Assembly: GCF_000005505.3 (NCBI RefSeq)
Contig: NC_016134.3
Span: 39,866,150 to 39,930,149, forward strand
Length of the DNA stretch: 64,000 nucleotides
Source of the DNA: Brachypodium distachyon
Lineage: Eukaryota; Streptophyta; Magnoliopsida; Poales; Poaceae
Direction: 5' to 3'
Position numbers and translations under genes: made by a program. A model generated the notes under the pieces. The model saw only the letters and a list, made by a program, of their open reading frames with translations, had not been told where the DNA came from and did not search any database. Shown piece by piece: positions 50,496 through 60,996 of this stretch (its first letter is position 1; every line of letters starts with the position of its first letter).

Positions 50496-50608
50496 CTCCT
50501 TCGGTCCCATATTAACTGTTGAAACATTACATGCATCCAGACGTATTTTGGTATATAGATACCTCCTTTTTAGACAAATTTGAGTTACTTAATATGGGAC
50601 GGAGGGAG
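50496..50608. mobile_element. Stowaway MITE inside the Helitron cluster
   Basis: The ends CTCCTTCGGTCCCATATTAA and TTAATATGGGACGGAGGGAG are inverted repeats flanked by TA (50494-50495 and 50609-50610). At 113 bp this is the uninterrupted form of the outer element at 22198-22437. Confidence 0.9.
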
Positions 50609-53576
50609 TATAATTCTATATATCAATATGCAATCTTAAATTTATCTATGGCTACTAATTATCATCGCATACAAACAATTGGCAAGATAGCAAATGAAAT
50701 TGCTACGGAAGTCCAAACGTAAATGCCTAGCTCAGGATCTAAACTTTAGTGCAGGTTTTGATAGTATAATCACGTAGAATTTTAATCCGATATTATATAA
50801 GCAATATGAGGGATACCGAGGGGAAGCTTCATGATGATCTACATAATCTGAATTATTAAACCGTTAGATATTATATCTGATGGTTAAGATATAATGATTT
50901 GGGTATATCTGATGGGCTAGGGACAAAACATCAAAGTGGCTCGAGGCCCACATAAGCCTGATATGCTAACTAAGCCAAATATTTATTTGTATGGTGTCTA
51001 ACGCAACATAGTGTGCTACACGATAATTATGATTGACACAACAATATTTTTATTGTATTTTCACGGTTAACGAGAATATTAAGTTGAAAGCTTATAGAAT
51101 TTTCCAGAATCTATATTTTATAAACGTTTTTAAAGGTCATTAAAAGAATTATAATTTCATATACCAACACGTGATCATGAATTTATATATGGCTACTAAT
51201 TAACATTGTATACGAGCGACTGTTTAGATAGCAAATGAAAAAGCAGTTACTGATCAAATATTGGTACAAAGTATTGATAGCATAATCACGTAAAAGCACT
51301 TACTCTCCATGATGATTTCCTACAGAAATTACCTATTAATATAACTTGGCGTACACATGACCTATCGGTGCAATCAAGTGATTAGCCAATTCAGCTTGCG
51401 AGCTTTATTTTTGTGAATATGTGTGATTTATAGACCACAAATGATCAATCATCTTAGATAAGGACCATGTTCACGCACGTGATCTTGACTTTAATTCCAG
51501 ATACAAAACTAATATCACCTCAAACAATGAATTAGTTCAATGCGTACATTGATGAACCAATGTGCCGTGAACTTAAAATTATGGACTATGATCTAAAACC
51601 ACATAAGAATTAAAATATTGTGTCAGCTTCAAAACACGATATACTTCCGTACTTCTAGATGTAGTGTGATATTAGTTAATTCTTTTTTCTAGATGCACGA
51701 TTTTTATCCCTGATTCTGTAGAAATGCATTGTCCGAACTTTATTTGAGTGTATGTGTAGTGCAGTTTACTAATTCTACTTCCGTAACAACCAATCATGCA
51801 TGCTCATGATCTTGGACGAAAATTTATTTTAACAATGGTCTAATAGCGCATACAAATGACACACCTATCATTTATTTGGTGCTTTTAGAATAATACAACG
51901 ACACATATATCTTTGTGAGTCAAAATATTAAAGATGGGTAAAGATATTTTCTGTGCGATTACGCGGAACACCATGTTGATCCACACCATTACAATTATTC
52001 TGGTCGTTGGATCTGAGATCTAAGAGACGTAAAAAATGTACACACGTTTAATTCAGAATTCATATCTGTAGAAACACATGTTAGTTGAAAACATGTGACG
52101 TGGCTGCTAAAAGGAAACCAAATCCCAACCGTACCGAGAAAAAGAAACATGTCACGTTTGGTTGCTACAAAGAAATCGAGTCCCACTCCATCACAATTTA
52201 TATTAAACAAAATCTTGCATATATATGCTTTGCACGTACGTATGGTTGCTACAAATAAATCGAGTCCTACTACATCACAATAATATTAAACAAAATCTTG
52301 CATTTATATGCTTTGCACGTCCCACTACATCACAATTTATATCAAACAAAATCTTGCATTTATATGCTTTGCACGCATCTTCTCTAGAGATCTATAATTT
52401 ATTAACACGAGATTGATTTAATGAGAGAGGTATATTTGATGAGGTAAAATAAAACATTAAAGCAGTTTAAGGCCCAATATGTTACAATTACTGATAATAT
52501 GAGGGGTACCGAGTGGAGCCTCCACATTGATTCACATCACTCCAATTATTTTCAGCCCTAGCTTAGATATGAGAGCTAGGAGTCCTACACGTTGATTTGA
52601 TGTTAACGTCCTACAATCGGCTCGTTTGATGTTACGTTCGGTTGAACCTCTTAAAGGAAACACCGAGTCTAAATATGTCACGTTAAGGCTTCCTAAGAAC
52701 AAACCGCTGGTGGAGCTGGCGTGCCAAACTAGCAGCAGGAAGCAGTTGGGCGCTGCCGAATCTGGGCGGGTCGTCGTCGAGCTGCTGGACAGGAGAGGGG
52801 GAAGGTAGTGCCGAGTGGCGTCGAGGTTGGCGCAGCAGCGACCAATGATGCGGCGGCGTTGGTTGAGGCAGTCGGTGGCAGCAGTGTTGGGGAGGGAGAG
52901 ACAACGGCGGTGTTAGGGATGGGGAGAGGCGGCCGGTAGCCTTGCCGGTGGCAGCGGCGGTTGATTTTGGGCATCGGGTGAGCCTCAGCCTGTACGGGGA
53001 AAGGAATAGAAAGAGAATGAGAAAAATGGAAGAGAGGGAGAAGGAGAAAAGGGGAACAGCCATTTGCTGCATGTGGATATTTTTTCATGTAGAGATCAAG
53101 GGGAGAGCAATTCGAGTAGTAGTAGAGACGTAGATGCAGTTTGACAGATGTGTTTTTGGTACTCATTCACGTGGATAATACGCTTGTGTAGAACAATTTG
53201 TAAAACACATACCGCTAATAAAAAACTATGTTAATTAAATTATAATCGTTATAATACTCCATATTATATAGTTTATTCAAGTGCTATAGAATAGATGGTT
53301 GGATTAAAGTAACATGAATTTAAGTTATATGAATAAGTCGTTTGAAGCACGTGAGTTTAGAAAAGCGGTTGAATAAGGGGAGTGAGATAAGGAGTTTGCC
53401 GGAATAAACACAAATTCACGGAAAGACTCTTTTATAGGTGATCCCCATATAGAAATTTGGGGGCTTAAATTTAGAGAATCTACTCGAGTTGCTATTAGGT
53501 ATACAAATCTCATGTGTTCGATTTTAAAATTACAAATAGATACGTATCGGACAGAGTCCAATATCAATGAATTGTA

Positions 53577-53808
53577 CCCCCTCCATCCGGATTTATAAGG
53601 TCTTCATTGAATTTTGTGACGAACTTTGAGTCAATTATAAGAAAGAAAAAAGTATGTATATAAACGTTATACTATTGATACAGTTTCAATACTAATACAT
53701 AGATTGATAGATATCTCTGTTGTGTCACAATATCGTCGTATTACCAAAGTAATGTTTCGTTAAAGTTCCGCATCCCGTGCGGGCCTTATAAATCCGAACA
53801 AAGAGAGT
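53577..53808. mobile_element. Stowaway MITE, 232 bp
   Basis: The ends CTCCATCCGGATTTATAAGG and CCTTATAAATCCGAACAAAG pair as inverted repeats with TA flanks. The interior is AT-rich with no frame. Confidence 0.85.
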
Positions 53809-53913
53809 ATACATGTATGGCAGGAAATCAAAAGAGGTACAATGAAATAAAAAACATCAACGACACATGTACAAAAATAATAATACAACAACGATCATCA
53901 GGTCGAGCCCGCA

Positions 53914-54219
53914 CGACATCGTGCTAGTTAGCAGTAAAGGTAGAATAAAAATGTAGTAACAAGCAAATAGAAGGTAACAAGATCAAGACGACTAAAAGCA
54001 ATTAGTTTGCAACACCCAGCGGCCGTTGCAAATTTAAGAAACTCTGGGGGAAAAACAACAAAGAGCGACATCGTGCTAGTTAGCAGCAAAGGTAGAATAA
54101 AAATGTAGTAACAAGCAAATAGAAGGTAACAAGATCAAGACGACTAAAAGCAATTAGTTTGCAACACCCAGCGGCCCGTTGCAAATTTAAGAAACTCTAG
54201 GGGAAAAAACAACAAAGAG
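53914..54219. repeat. Two tandem units of 152 and 154 bp
   Basis: 53914-54065 and 54066-54219 are nearly identical: differences are about one substitution near CAG(T/C)AAAGG and a few single-base changes around GCGGCC(C)GTTG and the GGGGAAAA run. The unit starts with the CGACATCGTGCTAGTT of the Helitron 3' end, so the duplication happened after the Helitron landed and is recent. Confidence 0.9.
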
Positions 54220-54940
54220 TGTTGGCATGTTGTCTCATGGGCATGGAAGCACCTTTGCCCTTGTTAGTTGTTGTTAAATTACAAAAATCAATAATGCACA
54301 AATGGGCATGGAAGTAAGTATTTGCCATGCTTAACATGCACGGCAAGCAAACCCATCGTGTTATTTTTTTCACCATTAGTAATCTTACCATTAGTCACTA
54401 GTCAGTACTTAATACCGATCATCTTCGGTACGGTGTAAATCTGCAATCCTTCGCACCTCCTTCCCAGCAAAGCAATGTGTCGTCGTTATCGACGAGTGCT
54501 TGCAGGGTAACCGCAAGCAAACAAGTCTCCTGTGCATTATCCGGACATGGGCACAGATTGTCAGTAGGCATAGCTAGCAACAACATGTGATGAGCAGCTG
54601 CGCTTGTGCGGAGAAGATATCCAGTGAAAACAATGTTACGGCATAACTAGAGCCAACGAATTACAGCGGCTATCATTTCATCTGTCACTAGATGACGTGT
54701 ACGATGCCCTAAGCCCCTAACCACAACAAAACAGTCAAACCGACAGTAAGCTATCACTGTTCGCCTGTTACATCACAAGTGTGAGAACTTCAACCGTGAC
54801 AGACACGTCGCTAGGTAGTACGTGCTCAGGTTTTGACAAAACGAGAGTAATCACAGATCAGGATCACATCCCCCACTGCCGTCCTCCCTTAACAGATCGG
54901 GATCACACACCCCTCTGCCGTACTCCTCCCTTGTAATCAA
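54220..54940. other. Spacer before the GH17 gene end
   Basis: No gene. ATGGGCATGGAAG occurs at about 54237 and 54302. The part nearest 54940 is probable 3' UTR of the glucanase gene. Confidence 0.5.
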
Positions 54941-57900
54941 TCAGCCCAAGGAACTGTGGAACTTGCAGGATCCGTGGCCTGCAAAAAGCAGAATTAGCAC
55001 AGCAGGTTAACAACTAAAGACTAAGGGTTTATTCGGTTCATAGGAATTTGAAACCATAGGCATAAAAAAAGTAGAGGATTGGAGTGTGCACGACATTCTA
55101 ATCCTTAGGAATTTAAAATGAGGTTCTACCTAGTGCTTAAAATCCTTAGGAATTAGGCCAATTTGGACTCAATCCTTAGAAATCTAACACTCTCATTCCT
55201 ATAAAACGAATGCTACACATGGGAAAAATTCCTAAGGGTTGAATTCCTGTAAAATTCCTAAGAGATTCATGCAAACCGAATAGGCACTAAAACAGCAGCT
55301 GCATGGCAACATCATATGAAAAACAGTCAGTTGCGTGAGCAAGCAGGAAGCACTAATATAATCGAGTAAATCTTCTGGAAATGCCATCTGATTGATTTGC
55401 ACTTCCCAGAAAATGGAGTAGTAGTTTGTAGCTGGAGATTTTGATTTATCACTTGAGCAATAATGGAAAGGCCTTCTATACTTCGAGACCAAAGTAACAT
55501 CCAGCAGAACGTCTTTTAGACTTTTACCATGTTAAGCTAAAGTGAGAAGCTAAAAGAAGTAAAGGAAAGGGATGGATAAGTTCAGCTCTGAAAGGAAACC
55601 ATATGCAGACGTTTCGCCTACAACTGCAAAAATCCATCTTCTTCTGCTTATGCAGAAACCGCTAATGCACTGAAGCAAGGGTTTCAGAAACCAAACTAGC
55701 GCCACAAATGGCAATTAGACATAAAGACTATCATTGTTCCTATAAAAACGTGTAAGATGATCTGCATAGTAAAGCCTAAAGTTTATACATAGACTCTTAT
55801 ACATATGTGCTAACACCTACGATAATACTTGCGCAGAAATTGTGTTTTTGTATTCACTCTAGTGCAAATGCCCAAATGCACTTATGACACCGATTCATAC
55901 AACCATAACCTTGCAAATGCATAGATGCTCATCAGCTCATGCAGTTGGCAGATAGCAATGGCATGCTCTGAAGCGATCCTTTGACTCGGTCAATCAAAGT
56001 GCACATGTAGTAAAGCATCGGAAAGCAACAGTTCCTGTGGGGTAATGCCAGCCAACTCTACCGTGCTATCTGAATCAATCTTTTAGAAGTGTGCAACTAC
56101 AACCTGATTCTCTGCGCCATATAGTTACAGTCTTATAGAGATGCTCATCTGATTCGATACGCTGGAGCCATCAGAAAACAACTTTTCTAATCATGCTTAA
56201 AACAATATCTAAAACAATCGAGATCCATATGCATTGGGTCAACCACAATATATGCTGTTGATTAAATCTCAGTAACACAATCTCATACACATCTTGTGAA
56301 GATCAACACAAGTCTAGGGTCTACTCTCTTGTCATATTAAACAGTTCTCTTATTGACAGCACATCCCGGCTATCATCCTCATGTTATGATTACCATCAAT
56401 CCAACATACATAAATCAACCCTACATAGTAGTTCAGCACGACACCAGATGGATTTCCTAGTTTATTTTCAGAAACGAGCACAGTGTGTGTCATTTTGTAT
56501 TATGTTGGTCGTTTGAATAACCCAACATAATCTTGGTGACAGTTTAATTTTATCACGTCCCAATCATTAGAAAAGACACCTAGAAGCGACCTGGTCCTGT
56601 AGTACTAGTTCCCAAAACTGTAGCCTTGTCTACTGTACATCACCACGGCCAGCTAAAGAGTCCTAAATACATCACTTATTTTGCTGATCTGCAAAATGTA
56701 CTACTCCTACCTATTCCATTCACCAGGTGATAACCAAAACCAAAAGGTAAACAGTTTCATTAACCCAACGCACTAGGAGTAGATCAAAGAATGGAGCAGT
56801 AACTGCAAGTAGTAATTTGACAATGTATGGAGCGGTATTGAGTTTGAGCAGCTTACTTGGGTCCTTAATAGTCTGCTCCGCAAGGTTATTGAAGTAGCAC
56901 GTAGCTCCAATCTTCCTGAACTGCTGCCAGTACGAGTTGAATGCGTAGCTGGCATGCGCTTCCCCGGTGTTCGGCTGGAAGCACTCGCCGCCGGGCTGGA
57001 CGGCATCGCACGTCCCGTTCCCCTGCCCGCACGCGTACGTCAGCGCGTCCCCAACCGCCGTCTCGTTCAGCTTCCTGCCATGGGTGGCCAGCACGCACCA
57101 TATCGGGCCCTTGTACGGCGTGTTGTTCTCCGGCGCCGGCAATGGCGGGTACGCCCACAGCGGCCGCCGGCCGGTGAGGTCGATCTGGTACACCTCCGTG
57201 CCGTCGGGGTAGTACAGGCCCCAATGCCGCTCGGTGCCCGGGCCGGGCTTGAGGTTCTCGTTGTAGAGGGAGAAGACGAACACCGGCATCTTGGCGCCCG
57301 GCCGCGCCGGCGTGCCGGGGTTCCTGGCCATCCGCGCCGCCAGGTTCCGGTTGTAGACGGCAGCGTTGCGGGCGTTGCCGCCGATCTGGTCGTAGTCGCC
57401 GCCATTGGGCCAGCCGGTCTCCGCAATGGCCAGCCTCACTTCCCCGTGTCCCAGCTTGGACATCGCGGCGCCCACCGCGTCGAGCATTTCGTCGAGCAGG
57501 TTGGTGTACGTGAGCCCCGTGCCAGGATCGACGTAGCGGCTGCCGCCCTGGAAGAGCGCGTAGTCGAGCGGGACGGTCTCGTTGTTCCCGGCCCAGGCAA
57601 AGTACGGGTAGGCGTCGACGAAGTAGTAGGAGTTGGTCCCGTTGAGGAAGCGGAGCAGCGGGCGCACGACGGCCTCGGCGATGTCGGCGCGGAACACGGC
57701 GGCGGAGGGCGGGCGCGGGAAGGCCCCGGACACGAGCGCGTCCATGGCGAGCGTGGTCCCGAGCTTGACGCTGCTGACGCGGCGCGCGCGGAGGCTGCGG
57801 TGGAGGTTCTCCATGGCCGGCACGATGCGCGGCCAGGTGGAGGTGGCGATGGAGCGGTCGGAGAGCACCTCGTTGCCGACGAGCAGGAACTTGACCCGCG

Positions 57901-58342
57901 TCTTCGCGAGGTAGGGGAGCAGATTCTGGACCACCCACTCGTCGGCCTTCGCGGCGGACGCGGCGAGGTCTGGGATGATCTCGTTGGGCACCATGATGGA
58001 GACCGGGATGCGCGTGCCCGCCAGCGCGCGGAGGACGGCGGGGTTGGCGTCGTAGATCTTGACCGACCCGGCCCCCGCCGCGCGCAGCAGCTGCACCGAG
58101 CGGCGGGGCGACGGGATGTCATCGGCGACCCTGCCGTAGTTGACGCCGAGGCCGTGGGGGGTCCTGCTCCCATCGACCACTGCAAGAGCAAACACACACA
58201 GTAAATAACGCGTCCGTCGCTAGATCAACTCAGCTCACCTAGCATCCAGTGAATGGAAGACCGGCTTACCGTGGCAAGCGAAGGCGGCGAAGACGCCGAA
58301 GAGGAGGAGGAGGAGGAGAGGGGGGATGGGGATGGAAGCCAT
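54941..58342 (-). CDS. Glucan endo-1,3-beta-glucosidase (GH17 with C-terminal X8/CBM43), 477 aa
   Basis: Exons in transcript order: 58270-58342, 56857-58179 and 54941-54978, joined in frame by GT-AG introns. It hydrolyses beta-1,3-glucan (callose) in the cell wall or at plasmodesmata. Signal peptide: residues 1-23 (IPPLLLLLLFGVFAAFACH). The GH17 domain starts GLGVNYGRVADDIPSP, with the acid/base Glu128 in FLLVGNEVL and the nucleophile Glu278 in LAIAETGWPNGG. KMPVFVFSLYNENLKPG and HWGLYYPDGT follow. The X8 carbohydrate-binding domain covers about 384-474 (PIWCVLATHG, ACGQGNGTCDAVQPGGECF, NSYWQQF, CYFN), with its last Cys supplied only by the 38-nt final exon (HGSCKFHSS). Reading through the donor instead gives a spurious longer C-terminus without that Cys. 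No GPI-type hydrophobic tail remains, so it is probably secreted. The 1.88-kb intron holds a Tourist-like MITE. Confidence 0.92.
55025..55287. mobile_element. Tourist-like MITE in the last GH17 intron
   Basis: The left end GGGTTTATTCGGTTCATAGG and right end CAAACCGAATAGGCAC are inverted repeats, flanked by TAA on both sides (55022-55024 and 55288-55290), the PIF/Tourist target. Length 263 bp with CCTTAGGAATT repeats inside. Confidence 0.8.
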
Positions 58343-58443
58343 AGCTGGCTCGGTTCCCTGACCACGGCGTGTGGGTCGTGTGGTGGAGTCGTCCTTGGAG
58401 CGAGAGCGTTGAGCCGTTGACGTATCGGAGGGTTTAAGCAGGT

Positions 58444-58449
58444 TTATAA
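58444..58449 (-). promoter_or_regulatory. TATA-like box of the GH17 gene
   Basis: AATTATAAACC on the minus strand, about 105 bp before the ATG at 58342. Confidence 0.45.
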
Positions 58450-58499
58450 TTGAAGATTTGACGACGGCAGCAACGGCACAAACAGTCGGATGCACTAAT

Positions 58500-59975
58500 C
58501 AAATCAAATCAGTCGGCAGAAATGATGCGGCTTTCGAGTGGCCGCGACACCCCGCGTCGAAGACAAAGTGGTGAGCTGCGACGCTTCGCTACTCTGCTTT
58601 GGGAGGGAGAAAGGCGAGAGGAAATTGTGCCGTTGCTCGCGCACGCGCCTGCTTCTTTGGCTTTTGTTCATCGGATCCTGCATTCCTGCTCCGGTGTCTT
58701 CGCGGACCGGGTCGACCGACCTGTTCTTTTCGCTTGCTGTGACTAGTGAAATTGTGACCGAATACTGTCGCACACGAAAAAAGTTGCGAGTATCGAAAGG
58801 TAACAGGAAATTACTCTTCTCTTTTCTGTACCAGCTCAGTCGACCGAAGCTGCAGAGTAGGATAATTTGCAACGGTTGCAAACGAGTAAAGTATACTCGG
58901 GTGCCTTTCATGGAACTGATGGAAGATGGAGATGCCTAGATATTTTTTGCACGAAGTTTCCTTCACTTTTTATATTGCCCTTTATCCCTTCTCTTTTCAG
59001 CAAACGCTGACCATTTCCCAGCCCTCCTTATCAGCGCTAGGCGCTAGCTCCTCTACTAATGTAGCGGTACGGTGCGCATGCACGTCGACCATTTTCTAGC
59101 CCTGCCGTATACTCCGCGCGCGTGAACGCATTTACCGTGCACAGTCACACAGGCAAGATCGGCCACATGCAAACATGCCACCTGCTCTGCCACTCTCAGC
59201 TCGCCTTAGCATCAGTTAAGAGTTAACGAAAGGACGAAGCCATGGAATGGACGCCGTCACCACCGCACTGTCATCAGATGCTCTGTTTCCCGAGGTGTCG
59301 TCTCGTGGATGCCGTGGAAGTAAACAGCCCACATACGAGAAACAAACAAACTCTCCATAGAAAATCCATCCGGAGACTATAGTTTCATCTCTGTGGTCAT
59401 CTTTTCTTCATCGTATGGTCTCCCCACTTGGTCTCAGTTCCGGTGCCGTTTCGAACAACCATCACCGGGAGGCATGTGGAAAATGGTGTGGTCCTCACGG
59501 AGGCGGCGCTTGGCGGATGGAGATGTTTCGTCGTCGAGATGGTCTATTAGGCTCATTTTTCCTCCTGAGTTAGTTCCTAGGACGGATCAGGCATAGGTTC
59601 TTATTGTCCCCTTGAGGCGACAAGGTTAGGGTTTGGCGTGCGTGCGAGCCAGCAAGATATGGCGTTACGTTCTTCATATCGATTCAAGTGTCCGACAACG
59701 ACGACTATGACTTGGCGATGCTAGTCCTTAAGGGCAAGTGCACAAGGACTTTCTTGCTATCATCGACAAAGTCAGGTTAACTTTTGGTATTTGAGCGGCA
59801 CATCATCGGCTTTTATTTTGGAGGCGGTAGCGGTCGTCCAGTGTTCGAGAAATTTCTATGTAACCTATACCAATATATTAAATTGGAGTTGGTGGAGATG
59901 GTACGGACGTGGCGGTAGGTCTTTTCATCAAAATTACGAGGGATATGCCACTCCCGCACGAGAAAAAAACCCGTT
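58500..59975. other. Intergenic upstream of the GH17 gene
   Basis: No recognisable gene. GACCATTT(C/T)C.AGCCCT repeats at about 59009 and 59088. From 59380 to 59900 the sequence reads like non-coding transposon body (no intact frame). ATATTAAATTGGAGTTGGTGG at about 59874 may lie near the start of the Helitron that ends at 60996. Confidence 0.45.
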
Positions 59976-60230
59976 TCACTTAACTATTGACAATCCATGC
60001 AAAAAGAAGGCCTCCTGCATCCGAGCCCTCCGCGGCACCCCCGCGGCAGCGTCTCTCCCAGTCGCGCTGACGAGCTCCCCGTGGCACAGCATTGGCCCCC
60101 CAACAGCGGCGATGCCCAGCAAGCTCACGAGCACGGCCACCCCCGCTGTGTAACCCGATGGGCCCAGCCTGCCATACCCGCCCGCGCCGGCGCTCGGCCA
60201 CTGCGGGTCGCTGTCGTCGTCATTGTTCAC
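59976..60230 (-). CDS. Small open frame, possible captured exon, function unknown
   Basis: The minus-strand frame starts MNNDDDSDPQWPSAGAGG at 60230 and continues GPSGYTAGVAVLVSLLGIAA, a plausible single membrane helix, then VGGPMLCHGELVSATGR, ending after 84 residues. Composition (acidic start, Gly/Pro linker, hydrophobic helix) looks more protein-like than its neighbours, and the stretch is GC-rich in AT-rich DNA. It lies upstream of a Helitron 3' end, so capture of a host exon is a reasonable idea. I do not recognise the family, and it may not be expressed. Confidence 0.35.
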   Translation of the reverse strand: MNNDDDSDPQWPSAGAGGYGRLGPSGYTAGVAVLVSLLGIAAVGGPMLCHGELVSATGRDAAAGVPRRARMQEAFFLHGLSIVK

Positions 60231-60965
60231 TCCGGCTCCTCCTCTTGCGCCGTCTCCCTCTATTGATCGTGACGGTACCCCAACAGGAAAGACACCCGAA
60301 CCTCACTCCGGCGAGCCATCGGACCCCTACGGCTCCATGCTTCACCCCCTCTGATGACGATGTCTACTCCGCCACCACCTCCGCGGACGACGCCAACTAC
60401 GCCACCGCCTCCCCGTCGGAAGACGCCACCACCGACCTCCATCACCGTACTGCGCCGCCTCGAAACCAGGGTCGCCCACCATCATCGTCACTTCAGCGCC
60501 ACCTCCTCCTCCCTCTATCGCTGGCGAGCAGCAGCCAGTAGAGCCGCAGCTACCATTGTTTCTCCCGAACGGAAGGAACTCTCGTGCCCTCCTACCTGGG
60601 CCACCCTCCAAGGCCCACTGCCTCCCCAAAACCCTAAAGGCCTTAGGCCACTCCCTCCCTCGTTTGGCCTAAGCCAAACCAGCCCACAAACCCCCCAAGC
60701 CTTTTCTTTTTTTGAAAATTATTAAACTTCTCAACCATCGGTCCACATCATGTATTTTATTGTTTGTAGCAACACAGGGGTGGAAAATTATCTCCTCAAT
60801 GTTGCAATCGGTTAAAGTTCAACTGAAGTGTGGGATCCTACATAGCGGAGCATTTCATTCAAAAACTTTTTTGACTGGGTGGTGTTATATAAATTTCGGA
60901 AAGAATGCATTGTTGTCTTCTTAGGAAGTAGATATATATTGAGTGCATCTTTTCATTTTGTTGTT

Positions 60966-60996
60966 CCGTAGCTACGCACGGGGACATTCTGCTAGT
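60966..60996 (+). mobile_element. Helitron 3' terminus
   Basis: CCGTAGCTACGCACGG can fold (CCGT pairs with ACGG) and is followed by GGACATTCTG and CTAGT (60992-60996), then T. This wording (CCGTAGCNACGCACGGG...CTAGT) is a Helitron end I recall from grasses. The 5' end is not placed with confidence; it may lie near 59870. Confidence 0.7.

Larger units (their letters stand above)
49770..53928 (+). mobile_element. Nested Helitron cluster (5' ends at 49770, 50128, 50786; 3' end at 53928)
   Basis: Three starts follow an A and read TCTATTATATATTAAAAGCA, TCTATTATACTAAAAGCA and TCCGATATTATATAAGCA. Each is followed by a related phrase (GGGTACCGAGG...GCCTCCA, ATCCACATCA, GTTAGATCTGA or equivalents). 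The same phrase recurs, truncated, at about 51965 and 52490. The only 3' terminus is a GCACGA/TCGTGC hairpin followed by TAGT (CTAGT ends at 53928) and then T. A-T insertion, TC start and hairpin-CTRR end fit Helitrons. No RepHel gene is present, so all copies are non-autonomous. A GC-rich fragment at 52690-53000 may be captured host DNA. Confidence 0.65.

Noticed and set aside
56954..58204. 416-codon open frame on the plus strand across the GH17 gene
   Set aside because: It is antisense to a clear GH17-X8 coding exon, is Arg/Gly/Val-rich as expected from a GC-rich opposite strand, and shows no domain.
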